Shown piece by piece: positions 1 through 9,010 of a stretch of DNA of 64,000 nt (position 1 is its first letter; each line of letters begins with the position of its first letter). Below the pieces are notes generated by a model. It was not told the origin of the DNA, searched no databases, and worked only from the letters and a program-made list of their open reading frames with translations. The stretch is from assembly GCF_000744705.1 (NCBI RefSeq), contig NZ_JQML01000001.1, positions 2,232,001 through 2,296,000 of the forward strand. Reading direction: 5' to 3'. This stretch comes from Streptacidiphilus albus JL83 (GTDB lineage: Bacteria > Actinomycetota > Actinomycetes > Streptomycetales > Streptomycetaceae). The translations under genes and the position numbers were made by a program.

Positions 1-729
1 ATGCTCCTGGGAACCTCGGCGCGAATCCGGCTGGAGGGCGTCCCGACGCGCTCATGGCGAGAGATCGAAAGGGTGCGAAGCGCACGCGCACGCGCCAGCA
101 ACGAACCCCTGGCAATGCGTCACCCCACTCTGACACCGAACGAATCCGCCTACCTGAACGAGCACGCCAAGTACATCAGCCATGGTCATTCAGCCGCCCC
201 ATTGGGCAGTGCGTTGCTGCGCCGCCTCATGATCTTCCGGAGCGCGGCGCACTGGCACGACATGGCCGGCTACCACAAGCACTCAACCACTTTTGCGTTC
301 CGCATGACGTTCACCCGCGCCAGCATCGAACCCCACCAAGCTCTGCTCCAAGCGCTCAGCGACCCACGATGTGGCATTCCCCTCACACTCCGGACTGACG
401 CTTGCCACTGCCAGTGGGGGTATGACGAGTGCAGGCTCTACCTCGAAGCGGATGGATGCGGGGACGGCCGGGTCGAACTGCAATTCCACACGATCAGTGA
501 CTGCCACATCCCCGCCGCAGTAGAGGTACTGCGATTCTCCGGTTCGCCGTGCGCGCACATCGTGCAATACCTACCCCCGCCGACAACTGCGTCGCGTTGT
601 GACCACCCAGCCGACTACCACGGAGGGACCATCCGATTCCTCCAGAAGCTGGCGAGAGGTCGCCGGGTGGAGCGCGAGAGCGTACAAGATCCGGTTGACG
701 GCTCCTACGCGGGGAGTGCGGACAGCTGA
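1..729 (+). CDS. Hypothetical protein, 5' end uncertain
   Basis: The frame is open from the first base of the window to the stop at 727-729, so the true start may lie outside or at an internal ATG such as 115 (MRHPTLTPNES). I do not recognise the family. The middle of the protein is rich in His, Cys and Trp (for example ACHCQWGYDECRLYL), which looks like real sequence rather than a random high-GC frame, and a beta-rich stretch follows it. The last ~30 residues are charged and low in conservation signal. No ribosome binding site is obvious before either candidate start. No neighbour gives a functional hint. Confidence 0.4.
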   Translation: MLLGTSARIRLEGVPTRSWREIERVRSARARASNEPLAMRHPTLTPNESAYLNEHAKYISHGHSAAPLGSALLRRLMIFRSAAHWHDMAGYHKHSTTFAFRMTFTRASIEPHQALLQALSDPRCGIPLTLRTDACHCQWGYDECRLYLEADGCGDGRVELQFHTISDCHIPAAVEVLRFSGSPCAHIVQYLPPPTTASRCDHPADYHGGTIRFLQKLARGRRVERESVQDPVDGSYAGSADS

Positions 730-844
730 GTGTCGGCAATGAGTGAACCGTATTCACCCGTCGCCGACACTGAGCACACTTGATCGCTGGGGTGCGAGCG
801 AGCGGCAGCCTCAGCTCAGTTCCCGAACTCACTGCTCTCACGAG

Positions 845-1201
845 TCAGGTCGCGCCAGGTGGCTGTGATGGTGGTGATCCGGTCTCGCTGGAGGGTGTCA
901 AAGATGCGCTTCCACCAGCTGCCTGATGGAGCTGCATAAGTGCCTGGACTTGATCCTTGGGTTCAGCGATCCTGCCGATAGCCAGCAATGCCGCCCGTTG
1001 CACCTGACGCTGATCTCGAATCCTCAGCCAAGCACGCATCTCGGAGCTGAGCGGGACCGCCAGACCTACGAGGAGGGCGGCAGTCAGCGCGACCCACCAT
1101 GGCACCCCGGCAAGGGCGGCGGGCAACCCCACGGCTCCTGCAACGAGGGGGGATTTGATGATCTGGCTCACAGCCAGGCCCTTCCGGCAAGGAACGGCCA
1201 T
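845..1201 (-). CDS. Small membrane protein, hypothetical
   Basis: Up to 118 residues. Two hydrophobic segments separated by a Pro-Trp turn (SPLVAGAVGLPAALAG and WWVALTAALLVGLAVPL) form a probable helical hairpin near the N-terminus. A basic, amphipathic tail (MRAWLRIRDQRQVQRAALLA) and a Ser/Pro-rich end follow. The more likely start is the GTG at 1171, which follows a GGAAGG sequence at a usual distance; the upstream ATG at 1201 lacks one. Inferred to be a membrane-anchored cytoplasmic protein. No family recognised. Confidence 0.45.
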   Translation of the reverse strand: MAVPCRKGLAVSQIIKSPLVAGAVGLPAALAGVPWWVALTAALLVGLAVPLSSEMRAWLRIRDQRQVQRAALLAIGRIAEPKDQVQALMQLHQAAGGSASLTPSSETGSPPSQPPGAT

Positions 1202-1478
1202 GCCGCTCCTTGCCCAGACGTGCCGGAGACCGGCCAGCGGGAAGTGGAGCGGCCCACGAGGGCCAGTGAAAGGAAGTCTGAGTCGTTGCGCCGTGAACCC
1301 CGACCGATGAATGTGGCCGGGTTCAGAATCAGGGCAGGCTGAAGCTTCCTCAGAGATCCAAGAGGGCCGGATTTCAGAGGATTTAGATCAGTATTTCTTC
1401 TCGTTGTGGAGAAGCTGGAGCTTCGGGGCGGAGGTGCAATTCGGCCTGTTTTTGGGTATCCCGAGGAATTAAGCTGTC

Positions 1479-1796
1479 CTAGTAAGACGAACTAGGATTG
1501 CTTTTCCATTCAAAAACATAAAGCCGATCCATGAACCTCTGACGCCCTCCAATCGCAATCCGCAGTATGGCTACATCATCCGGATCAAGCCGGACCACCC
1601 GCCAGTGTGGCGCAAGGGGCAGCATGGGGGCAAGTTGCTGATCGGAGGTCAACTTACGGACCGTTGGCGCTTGATCGGGATGTCGGGTGCTGGGCTGACG
1701 GGCTGACCGTCCGCATAGTGGCAACTCCCCGAATGATCCTGTGGCAGGCAGCTGGATCGGGACTCTGGCTGATCGCCGGAAGTTGCACAGCGGCAT
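1479..1796 (-). CDS. Possible small hypothetical protein
   Basis: A 105-residue frame. Only the C-terminal half looks protein-like: LAPMLPLAPHWRVVRLD, then PDDVAILRIAIGGRQRFMDR, then a short basic tail. It could be a fragment of a once longer gene. The flanking DNA on both sides has no other convincing frame. No family recognised and no clear start signal. Confidence 0.25.
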   Translation of the reverse strand: MPLCNFRRSARVPIQLPATGSFGELPLCGRSARQPSTRHPDQAPTVRKLTSDQQLAPMLPLAPHWRVVRLDPDDVAILRIAIGGRQRFMDRLYVFEWKSNPSSSY

Positions 1797-2182
1797 CCGG
1801 GCGGGACGCTGGTGACGCAGTCCTTGGTGGGCTGATCAGTGGTGCGTCCGCCGGGATGACGCAGAGTGGGCGACGTGGCGCGGTTGCTAGGTCGGAGGTG
1901 TCAGTGGAGAAGGTAGTGAAGCACCAAGTCTGCGAGGGAGCGAGTAACGCCGGCACATGCACCACGCACAGCGGCGGCGAACAGCACTTGGCGTCCCTGG
2001 TGTTGAGCTTCGAACCGATCGGGCACGAGATCTCCATGAGATGCAGAGAGCGAGTTGGGATAGCTCCAAGGCTTGCCCATGCGCCGAGCGGTGGAGCGAT
2101 TCCTTACGCCACCTGACAGTTGTTGACGAGGCAGCCCAACTGGCGGGCATGTCAGGATGATGAGGACTCGCAACAGAGGGGG
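1797..2182. other. Stretch without a convincing gene
   Basis: Frames here on both strands are short and lack typical codon bias. The only clear signal is at the right end, where a purine-rich AGAGGGGGG (2175-2183) serves as ribosome binding site for the next gene. Confidence 0.4.
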
Positions 2183-2188
2183 GTGGGC

Positions 2189-3604
2189 GTGCCCGGTATC
2201 CGTATGCCAGGGGAGAGCGACTGTCCAGCTGGGCCGCGTAGGAACCTGGTCGTGGCCTTGTATGAACTCTACGGCCTCGCGGGCAAGCCGTCTTTGCGCT
2301 GGCTGGCCAACACCATTCGAGAGCGGGACGACCTTCCCGGGTTGCTCAGCCATGCTGCGATCAGCGACACCTTGAGAGGAGTAGGAGGGCTCCCCGGCTG
2401 GCCCCGGCTTGAATCATTGGTCAGAATTCTTGCGGAGAAATCAGCCTCGCAAGTAAATATTGAAGAAGCAGTTCTGCGCATTCACGGATTCTGGCTGGAG
2501 GCAGATGAGAAGCGCCCAGAACTGAAATCCTCGATTGACTCAACCTTGAAAGGAGTCAAGAGCAGAGAGAGTCTACTTCGGGACTATCACGAGGCGACCG
2601 ACCAATTCTCTCGGGAGTATACAAGGATTTTGGCGGCTGTCGAGCAGATGAATGATTGGCTGGTATTTCTCCGGGCTGGAGGAATCGAAGCCCTCATCGG
2701 AGCCTTGGCGAGTAGAGGGCTGCAAGAGGAAGCCGAGTTTCTAATGTTCCCGGAGGAGTGGGCGCTTGAGGAATTTTGGAAATCTGGAGATCTCCTCGAC
2801 ATGGAGTTAGAGTTGGTCCTCTACTATGGTGCTGCGTGGCGGTCCCCGATCGAAATTGCGCAAGCCGCTGCCGCGCTTGAAGCGCGAGACAAGACGTCCT
2901 CGCCTTTGATGATGACTTTGATGATGGCGGCCTTCTGGAGGTCGCCACGGGATGCCGCACTGCTCCTGCGCTGCCTTGACTCGGATGACCACTCCGTGCT
3001 GTTTGGGATGGCGCTAGGGGTGAGCTGTCGTCGGGCGGTTAGCGAGATTGCGGAAATCGTTGACGCCTTGCAGCGAATGGGCGGAGGGAGGGCGTTTGAT
3101 GCCATCTGTGATTTTATCGTTAGGCGGCCTTCTGAATTGCTCCTTCCAGTAGTCAAGGAGCTTAGGGAGATTGAATCAGTTGTTGCCGCAAATAACGTTC
3201 TATTCCTCGCTTCGCGTCGTGGTGCAGAAGATGTGATGGCCCTGCTCACTCTGCTCCGGGATGAGGGGATGCACTCTGATGCGCAATATTTTATCAGCAC
3301 TTGTTGCTATCGCACTCCTAAGGACATGTGCGCCCTTATCGATGCTCTCCGAAGCAGTCGGCGAAGTCGTGCAGCCGTAGATCTTCTGGCTGCCGTACTT
3401 CAGACAGGAACCAGCAGGGTGCTCAATATGTTGATGTTCCTGCGGGAGCGGCAACGGTTCGATGACATGAACCACGTATTCGCTGGCGAAGTGCGTAATG
3501 AATGTAGGGCGGAGCTGGCAGAAGCCCTAGAACTCCTAGGGTTCTCGGACGAGGCGAAGAAAGTGAGCACAGGTGGCCTCGCCCCATCAATAGACAACCG
3601 CTGA
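2189..3604 (+). CDS. Helical-repeat protein with N-terminal HTH-like region
   Basis: About 471 residues from the GTG at 2189, which follows AGAGGGGGG; the frame is open further upstream but without a better start. Residues ~15-90 (NLVVALYELYGLAGKPSLRW, then AAISDTLRG...GWPRLESLVRIL) resemble the XRE/Cro-type N-terminus of many streptomycete regulators. The remainder is a run of ~30-residue helical hairpins (for example FMALGV-type and ALLRCLDSDDHS segments), like PPR/TPR-type solenoids. No catalytic motif is visible. Base composition is visibly lower in GC than the neighbours, which suggests recent transfer. Inferred role: DNA or protein binding scaffold or regulator; function unknown. Confidence 0.7.
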   Translation: MPGIRMPGESDCPAGPRRNLVVALYELYGLAGKPSLRWLANTIRERDDLPGLLSHAAISDTLRGVGGLPGWPRLESLVRILAEKSASQVNIEEAVLRIHGFWLEADEKRPELKSSIDSTLKGVKSRESLLRDYHEATDQFSREYTRILAAVEQMNDWLVFLRAGGIEALIGALASRGLQEEAEFLMFPEEWALEEFWKSGDLLDMELELVLYYGAAWRSPIEIAQAAAALEARDKTSSPLMMTLMMAAFWRSPRDAALLLRCLDSDDHSVLFGMALGVSCRRAVSEIAEIVDALQRMGGGRAFDAICDFIVRRPSELLLPVVKELREIESVVAANNVLFLASRRGAEDVMALLTLLRDEGMHSDAQYFISTCCYRTPKDMCALIDALRSSRRSRAAVDLLAAVLQTGTSRVLNMLMFLRERQRFDDMNHVFAGEVRNECRAELAEALELLGFSDEAKKVSTGGLAPSIDNR

Positions 3605-3981
3605 TGAGTGAGTGAATACTCAGAGTCAGAGCCGATAGACCCACGGATGGCGTCAGAACCTACGCCCAGTCCATTTCCAAGAAGAGGCTGCTGTCGCCCT
3701 GGAACTCCCACACGATCAGAAGCGTGGACCCAAAGCGAAGCTGACCAAGGCCGTGGACAAGTGGTGTCGAGAAGAGCCTGACGCCGTCAAAGCCGCCCTT
3801 TGCGGAGTCGGCAGCGGAGATTATGGCCGTACTCCAAGAGATCGACCAGGAGCTCTTCGGCCTGGCCTAGCACGATGAGAGTGATCCCCCCGCGATGCGT
3901 CCGGCCCAATGCGGGTAGCCTATGGCTAATAGTCAATGACCCCTCTCTCCGTAGAGTGGGCGTCCTGAGAGAGGCACTCCA
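3605..3981. other. Intergenic region upstream of lsr2
   Basis: No complete gene seen. Short frames with some coding character near 3740-3870 (ending LQEIDQELFGLA) may be remnants. A 5-bp-arm inverted repeat TAGCC-TAT-GGCTA at 3916-3928 and a GAGAGAGG ribosome binding site (about 3967-3974) precede lsr2, so the promoter most likely lies here. Confidence 0.4.
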
Positions 3982-4311
3982 GTGGCACAAAAGGTTGTAG
4001 TTGAACTCCTGGATGACCTGGACGGCTCCGAGGCCGTCGAGACCATCGTCTTTGCCCTCAACGGTCAGTCATACGAGATCGACCTCGGCGAGAAGAACGC
4101 AGGCAAGTTCCGTAAGGCCCTCGCCCCGTTCGTGGAGGCCGGACGTAAGCAGGGCGGCGCGAAGCGTGGAAAGACCCGGGTATCCGTTCGCTCCGGCGGT
4201 CAGCCGAACCCGGTAGTGGTGCGAGCATGGGCGTCTTCTCAGGGCATCGAGGTGGCCGCGAGGGGCCGGGTGCCGGCCGAGGTCATCACGAAGTATCAGG
4301 CGGCCCACTGA
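3982..4311 (+). CDS. lsr2: Lsr2-family nucleoid-associated protein
   Basis: 109 residues starting at GTG 3982, preceded by GAGAGAGG. Lsr2 is the actinobacterial H-NS analogue: it binds AT-rich DNA, bridges it and silences foreign genes. The N-terminal dimerisation part begins MAQKVVVELLDDLDG and contains the typical ETIVFALNGQSYEIDL. A basic linker (RKQGGAKRGKTRVSVR) follows. The C-terminal DNA-binding part VVVRAWASSQGIEVAARGRV contains the RGR minor-groove hook, and ends EVITKYQAAH. Length and order match the family. Chromosomes usually carry their own lsr2, so a copy here fits a plasmid- or island-borne silencer. Confidence 0.95.
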   Translation: MAQKVVVELLDDLDGSEAVETIVFALNGQSYEIDLGEKNAGKFRKALAPFVEAGRKQGGAKRGKTRVSVRSGGQPNPVVVRAWASSQGIEVAARGRVPAEVITKYQAAH

Positions 4312-4341
4312 GCCCTTCTGGTCACATCCATATGCCCATGG

Positions 4342-4357
4342 TCGAACAAATGTTCGT
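4342..4357. promoter_or_regulatory. Candidate LexA (SOS) box
   Basis: The sequence TCGAACAAATGTTCGT matches the actinobacterial SOS operator TCGAAC-N4-GTTCGA at 11 of 12 defined positions. No SOS-type gene follows on either strand, so it may be the orphaned promoter of a lost damage-inducible gene. DNA from about 4390 to 4450 contains repeated TGTCACC-type motifs that may be a transposon end. Confidence 0.45.
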
Positions 4358-4542
4358 ATGATCGCAACCCCGTGACCAGCGCCGTTCATTCGATGGCTGG
4401 TGTGACTGGTCGAGATAGGTGTCACCTGACCGCGATATCTGTCACCCGCGACTACACGACCTTCCTGCCCTGGCCGGCCCCGCTGTCCTGTCGCATTGAA
4501 GCTGTCGGATTCTCACGGCTTCTCGTCCGCGCTGCCAGATTC

Positions 4543-5475
4543 TCATGCGGTGTGGAGCTCAAGGAAGGTGATGGATTCCGTGGGGTCGCGGTGGCAGGCG
4601 ATGGATCCGATGCGGTGCTCGGGGACTTCGGCCAGGAGACAGCGCAGGTCTCCTTCGTTGCGGTGCAGAACGAACCAGTCCATCACCGCCTCCAGGTAGG
4701 CGGTGTCACGGAAGTAGGTCAGGTGCGGAATCAGCAGCCGTCCGCCGGGTGCGAGAGAGGTGACCAGCGCCCGGGTAAGCGGCATCGCGGTTCGATCGCT
4801 GAGGTAGTCGTACAGGCCCGCGCAGGAAATGAAGTGAACCGTCTCCGGCAGGCGGCCAGCACGCATGATGTCCCGCACACCCATGGGCACACCGATCACT
4901 CCGTACTGGCTGTACTCGTGCTCGGCGACCTTCAGGGACTCGCGGTCCTGATCGACGGCAAGGTAGCGCGGAAAACTGCCGTTACGGATGGAGACGGACT
5001 CGTTGACCTCGCGCAGGTGCCCCGCACCTACAGCAGCGCCCGTGCCGCCGAAGTGGACGGCTGCGGCGGCGTCGGCCCGCTCGCCGCAGTGCACACGCCG
5101 GTAGCGGGCAGCGGCAAAGACCGGCAGACGGTAGGTAAAGGAGTACACAGCTCCGGCAAGGCCGTCCGTGGGCACGTTGTCGTGCATGCCGTACAGGAGG
5201 TCCATGGTCACGGCGTCGCCCGGGTAGCCGCGGGGCTTACTGAAGGCCCGGTCCGTGAGCGGGCACAGCGTACGTAGCTTGAGGGACAGTGGATGGTGCA
5301 GGGTGTATTCGCGCAGGTCTTCCCACTGGGCTGGGGTCAGGAAGCGCCTCTGGTCGCGTAGCCAGTCGCGCACTTGAAACAGGGCAGCATCAAGTTCTTC
5401 CTGAGTGATCCCCTCGCGCAGGAGGGCATGTGTGGCGTCGAGGATATCTGTCCTCACAGGGATGCCTGTGGTCAC
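4543..5475 (-). CDS. Class I SAM-dependent methyltransferase
   Basis: 310 residues from ATG 5475. An N-terminal helical region of about 80 residues leads to the diagnostic SKPRGYPGDAVTMDLLYG segment. That motif is found in a methyltransferase group that includes PhcB-type enzymes making 3-hydroxy-fatty-acid methyl ester signals. The SAM-binding glycine-rich region (HFGGTGAAVGAGHLREV) is followed by LAVDQDRESLKVAEHEY with the usual acidic residue. ISCAGLYDYLSDRTA and LAPGGRLLIPHLT match motifs IV-VI. The glycine-rich loop is somewhat divergent from DxGxGxG. Substrate unknown; a small-molecule or fatty-acid-derived acceptor is a guess. It stands alone, with no operon partner. Confidence 0.7.
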   Translation of the reverse strand: MTTGIPVRTDILDATHALLREGITQEELDAALFQVRDWLRDQRRFLTPAQWEDLREYTLHHPLSLKLRTLCPLTDRAFSKPRGYPGDAVTMDLLYGMHDNVPTDGLAGAVYSFTYRLPVFAAARYRRVHCGERADAAAAVHFGGTGAAVGAGHLREVNESVSIRNGSFPRYLAVDQDRESLKVAEHEYSQYGVIGVPMGVRDIMRAGRLPETVHFISCAGLYDYLSDRTAMPLTRALVTSLAPGGRLLIPHLTYFRDTAYLEAVMDWFVLHRNEGDLRCLLAEVPEHRIGSIACHRDPTESITFLELHTA

Positions 5476-5802
5476 TGGCTGCTCCGAACGCTCTGGCGGG
5501 AGACTCTTGCAACTGACCGCGTCATATGTGCGGCATAGTCGTCTACAAACGATGGATCATCCGAATTGGTTGCCAATAGCTGAATTCCGGACAGATTGCA
5601 ACGGGGTCCCGGTGGTCGCAAGGCGTTTTCTTTGTGTGCTCGTGACTGTGGGGCAGGTGGGATGATCTCCGATCATGGCTCGTGGGATTGGTTGAGACTT
5701 CTGATCCTCCTATTCCCGGTGGGCCGCATGTGAGGGTGGCTGATTGAGGCGGGCGAGACTACCGCCAGCGCCTACCTTGGCAGCGACGCCCTCCCTTCTC
5801 AC
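5476..5802. other. Intergenic stretch, nothing recognised
   Basis: Divergent promoters for the methyltransferase (leftward) and the hot-dog protein (rightward) should lie here. No frame with coding character and no strong hairpin seen. Confidence 0.4.
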
Positions 5803-5817
5803 GTGCGGTGCTTCACG

Positions 5818-6327
5818 ATGACGAGAATCAGTTTCAGTGATGACGGTTACGGCGACTACTGGGATGCCGTGATTGAATCTACGGAGAAGCTCGATCTGCG
5901 CTCCAAGGAATCCGTATATGCGGAAGTCAGCTTCTATCACGCCGTCCAGAGGTACGACATCGACGCATCTGGGATGTGCAGCCCGGCCGCCTTATGGCGC
6001 TGGTTCGAGGAAGCTGAAGGTGCCCTTTTGGAAAGGGTGGGACTGGAGCCAGGCTTCTGTTTCCGGCTCCTGGCCGTGCACCAGGAAATGGACTACCGTC
6101 GCCGACTCCGCCACGCGGATGAGGTGCAGATCCGTCTGGCAATCGCCGGCGTGGGACGCTCTACCGTCTGCTACCGACTGCGGGCCGAGCACGATGGTCA
6201 GATATGTATGTCCGGCCGGACCGTACGCGTGCTCGTCGATCCGGCAACAGGCGGCTGCCAGCCGTGGCCGGACATGGTGCGCACTCTTCTCACGCGGTCG
6301 CCGGACAGCGATGATCGCGCACGGTAG
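5818..6327 (+). CDS. Hot-dog fold thioesterase-like protein
   Basis: About 169 residues from ATG 5818; an in-frame GTG at 5803 is the alternative and neither has a strong ribosome binding site. The segment SFYHAVQRYDIDASGMCSPA followed by ALWRWFEEAEGALLERVGL matches the 4-hydroxybenzoyl-CoA thioesterase (YbgC-like) pattern: a beta strand, an Asp two to three residues later and the long hot-dog helix. The usual Asp-x-x-Gly appears as DIDASGM. Later strands (EMDYRRRLRHADEVQIRLAI) also fit. Expected role is hydrolysis of an acyl-CoA or acyl-ACP thioester. No biosynthetic neighbour identifies the substrate. Confidence 0.6.
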   Translation: MTRISFSDDGYGDYWDAVIESTEKLDLRSKESVYAEVSFYHAVQRYDIDASGMCSPAALWRWFEEAEGALLERVGLEPGFCFRLLAVHQEMDYRRRLRHADEVQIRLAIAGVGRSTVCYRLRAEHDGQICMSGRTVRVLVDPATGGCQPWPDMVRTLLTRSPDSDDRAR

Positions 6328-6931
6328 TGGAAGCCATGTCCGTTGGCCGTGTACCACCTGGAGCGCGGGCTTCGTTCCCGCTGATGACATCGCCCCGCCC
6401 CGCCCCGGATTCCACAGAAGCCAGATGCAATGGGAATCCCGAGCCGAGTGTTCTCATCCGACCTGGCAACCCCGCAGCTCAGCACAAGATCCACAGACAG
6501 GCCCAACGCGACCGGACACCCGCCGTGCTGGCGCTGGGCGCGGCCGTCCTGCTGTCCCTGCCGTTGCTGCGCGGACCACGTCCCGGGCTCGACCCGGACG
6601 GAAGGCCGACAGTCGGGCGTCCGGCCCTGGTCGGCTTCGCACTGGCGCTCTCGGCGGTAGTGCCCGCCCCCGCGGCCTGGAGTTCGTCGGTGTTCAGTGC
6701 GAAGTACAGCCACTCCGGTCGGCCTGGGTCGAGCACAGCTGTGCCACCGTTCCCGCCGGAAGCTACGGCTGCGGAGTGGAGGGACAGCGACTGTACCGCT
6801 GCGCGACTGCCTGGCCGGGTGCCCCCGCCACCGAAAGGGCGGCCGGACCGCCCGTCGCTTCCCGTCCGGCCCGCGGGCCGCCGGGGAGCGGGAGCCGCGG
6901 CCCGGCCCCCCGAGCATGTGAGGATGACCCT
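6328..6931. other. Stretch without a firm gene; possible membrane-protein fragment
   Basis: A rightward frame at about 6480-6830 contains two hydrophobic runs (AVLALGAAVLLSLPLL and LVGFALALSAVVPAPAAW) and could be the remnant of a membrane protein. It has no clear start and degenerates into Pro/Arg-rich sequence. Around 6830-6915 the DNA is extremely GC-rich with self-complementary GGCCG/CGGCC tracts, possibly a terminator. Confidence 0.3.
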
Positions 6932-7495
6932 GTGCCAGATCAACTCGCAGATACGATCATGACCAGGCTGGTCAAGCTCTACAGCGCCGCCGCCGACCCC
7001 GAGCAGGCTGTCGCGCAGTCCGCCTACCTGCGCAATCGCTTCACTCACCTCGGCATCCCCACCCCGCAGCGCCGCGCCCTCTCGCGCGAGGCGCTGGAGG
7101 GACTCCCGCTGCCGGAGGAGGCCGACTGCATCGCGGTGGCCCAGCGCTGCTGGGAGCTCCCTGAACGGGAGTACCACTACTTCGCCGTCGACTACCTGCG
7201 CGGCCACGTGGACCGTTGCTCGGCCGAACTGCTCCCGGTTCTCCGCCAACTGATCGTCACCCACTCCTGGTGGGACACCGTCGACCACCTCGCCGCCAAC
7301 GTGGTCGGACCGCTGGTGGCCGCCGATCCGGCTCTGGTCAAGGCCATGGACAAGTGGATCCGTGACGAGAACCTCTGGCTCAACCGCGCCGCGCTGATCC
7401 ACCAACTCGGCTATGGCGAGGCGACAGACCCGGAGCGCCTGTTCAGCTACTGCTCGATCCAGGCCCGGGACGAGCACGGCAGCTGTAGATCGTGA
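6932..7495 (+). pseudogene. DNA alkylation repair (AlkD-like) gene, 3' truncated
   Basis: Reads from GTG 6932 for about 181 authentic residues, then runs into IS DNA at 7475 and stops at 7493-7495. AlkD-type enzymes are HEAT-repeat glycosylases that excise bulky or cationic N3/N7-alkyl purines. The segments AYLRNRFTHLGIPTPQRRAL, ELPEREYHYFAVDYL and THSWWDTVDHLAANVVGPLV are typical; Trp and Asp in WWDTVD correspond to the damaged-base-contacting residues. The frame ends at NRAALIHQLGYGE...YCSIQARDEH, so the conserved tail that follows (FFIRKAIGWALR-like) is missing and is not found beyond the IS. The product is probably non-functional. Confidence 0.8.
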
Positions 7496-8954
7496 TCTTT
7501 GGGTTCATGGGGTGCTGTCGGCGTAGGCGTGCCAGCGTTGGTGGCAGGCGCGGGCGCGGTGTTGGTGGCGGCGTCGCCAGGCGGACCAGCGCAGGACGTG
7601 GCCGGCGTCCCGGCGGGGCGTGGGGAGGATCAGTAGCCGGAGCAGGCGCAGGAGTTCGAAGCTGCTGAGTGGGACCAGCTCGAGCCCGGCGGGTGTGGGT
7701 TCGCCTGCTTCGAGGGCGGTGGCGACGGCGAGGAATGCGTAGGCGACCAGGGCGGCGGTGGACCAGCGGTGCCAGCTGGTCCAGGTGGTGACCTGGCCTT
7801 TGTCCAGGCCGACGGTGTTCTTCGCGGCTTGGAAGTCTTCCTCGATCTTCCAGCGCAGGCACACGATGCCCACCAGCCGCGCCAGGCTCGCCGGTATCGG
7901 GCTCCAGCAACGGTAGTAGGAGACGGTTCCGGTGTAGCGGTGGCGGCGGGCCAGCAGCACCGAGACCCCGCCTTCCGCGTGGTCGGCGGGGGTGTCGTCG
8001 GGGTGGACGTCGAGCATGGCCCAGTCGTAGTCGCGTGCGCCCTTGCTGCCGGTTCCGGTGCGCATCCGCTGCCAGGCCCCCTTGGGGACCAGGGCTTTCG
8101 CCTTGGCGGCGGACAGCCTGGCGCCCGAGGGCAGGGTGAGGTGGTGGCTGCTGCGGACCGCGACTGCGTAGCCGAGGCCGAGCCGGCGGCAGGTGGTCCG
8201 CAGGGCCTTGGCGCCGTAGACCTCGTCCCCGGCGAAGAAGCTCGCGCGGACCCCGGCGGCGTGCGCCTTCTCCAGCATGGCCTGGGCCTGGGCGGTCTTG
8301 GTTGCGAACATCAACTCCTCTGGCACGCCCGTGTGTTCGCGACGCTCCTCGTCGGCGGCCCACTGACGGCCGAGGTAGTGGACGCGGTCGACGATGGTGT
8401 GGCCGCGGCTGGTGGCGTAGGTGAGGTGGACGGCGACCTGGCACAGGCCGATCCCGCCGAGCGAGCCGGAGTACTGGTGGGCGGCGCCGACCGCGTCGGT
8501 GGAGGACTTCGCGTCGCCGGTCTCGTCCGCGATCAGCACCGCGTCGCCGTCGTCCAGCGCGGCGACGGCCCAGGCGGCGGCCGCGTCCAGCACCGCTTCG
8601 TCGTCCCAGCTCGCGCGGGAGAGCAGGTGCTGCAGGCGGTGTGGGCCGCTGTGGCCGATCGCCTCGGCCAGGGTCCAGCAGTTGACGTTCTCCAGTTCCA
8701 TCAGCAGCCCCTCGGCGAGCTGGCGGAACGTCGAACGCGTCTCCCGGCGGGGAAAACCGCTGGCCACAGCGCCCATGAGGTCCTCGAAGAGCTCACGGTG
8801 CCAGTCATGCGCTATCGTCGGCGCGGCAGCCGCCGCGTACTGATGTTGAGTCACATCTCGTCATGATCGCGGCGGCTGTCCTCATGCCCGCAGACGGCCC
8901 CGGCCTCGCTGACCAGGAGCAACACCACCGAGATCACGATCTACAGCTGCCGTG
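7475..8954. mobile_element. IS701-family insertion sequence
   Basis: 1480 bp bounded by perfect 24-bp inverted repeats at 7475-7498 and 8931-8954 (outer ends CACGGCAGCTG...). The single transposase gene reads leftward. No 4-bp target duplication is present (left flank CGAG, right flank ATAT) and the two flanks do not belong to the same gene. A deletion or recombination therefore accompanied or followed insertion. Confidence 0.9.
7505..8854 (-). CDS. IS701-family transposase
   Basis: 449 residues, the full family length. DDE transposase of the IS701 group, moving the element by cut-and-paste. Catalytic acids fit LIADETGDAKSS (first Asp, about residue 110), FFAGDEVYGAKAL (second Asp) and CLRWKIEEDFQAAKNTVGLD (Glu). 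The Arg/His-rich C-terminus is typical. It fills the element between the two inverted repeats. The frame is intact, so it may be active. Confidence 0.92.
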   Translation of the reverse strand: MTQHQYAAAAAPTIAHDWHRELFEDLMGAVASGFPRRETRSTFRQLAEGLLMELENVNCWTLAEAIGHSGPHRLQHLLSRASWDDEAVLDAAAAWAVAALDDGDAVLIADETGDAKSSTDAVGAAHQYSGSLGGIGLCQVAVHLTYATSRGHTIVDRVHYLGRQWAADEERREHTGVPEELMFATKTAQAQAMLEKAHAAGVRASFFAGDEVYGAKALRTTCRRLGLGYAVAVRSSHHLTLPSGARLSAAKAKALVPKGAWQRMRTGTGSKGARDYDWAMLDVHPDDTPADHAEGGVSVLLARRHRYTGTVSYYRCWSPIPASLARLVGIVCLRWKIEEDFQAAKNTVGLDKGQVTTWTSWHRWSTAALVAYAFLAVATALEAGEPTPAGLELVPLSSFELLRLLRLLILPTPRRDAGHVLRWSAWRRRHQHRARACHQRWHAYADSTP

Positions 8955-9010
8955 ATATCCCACCTCCCACGTAGGCCAGTCACGGGCAGCGCCGCAATGG
9001 AGGATCTGCC

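Noticed and set aside
4372..5277. Rightward frame opposite the methyltransferase
   Set aside because: It is antisense to a protein with clear family motifs and shows no family sequence of its own.
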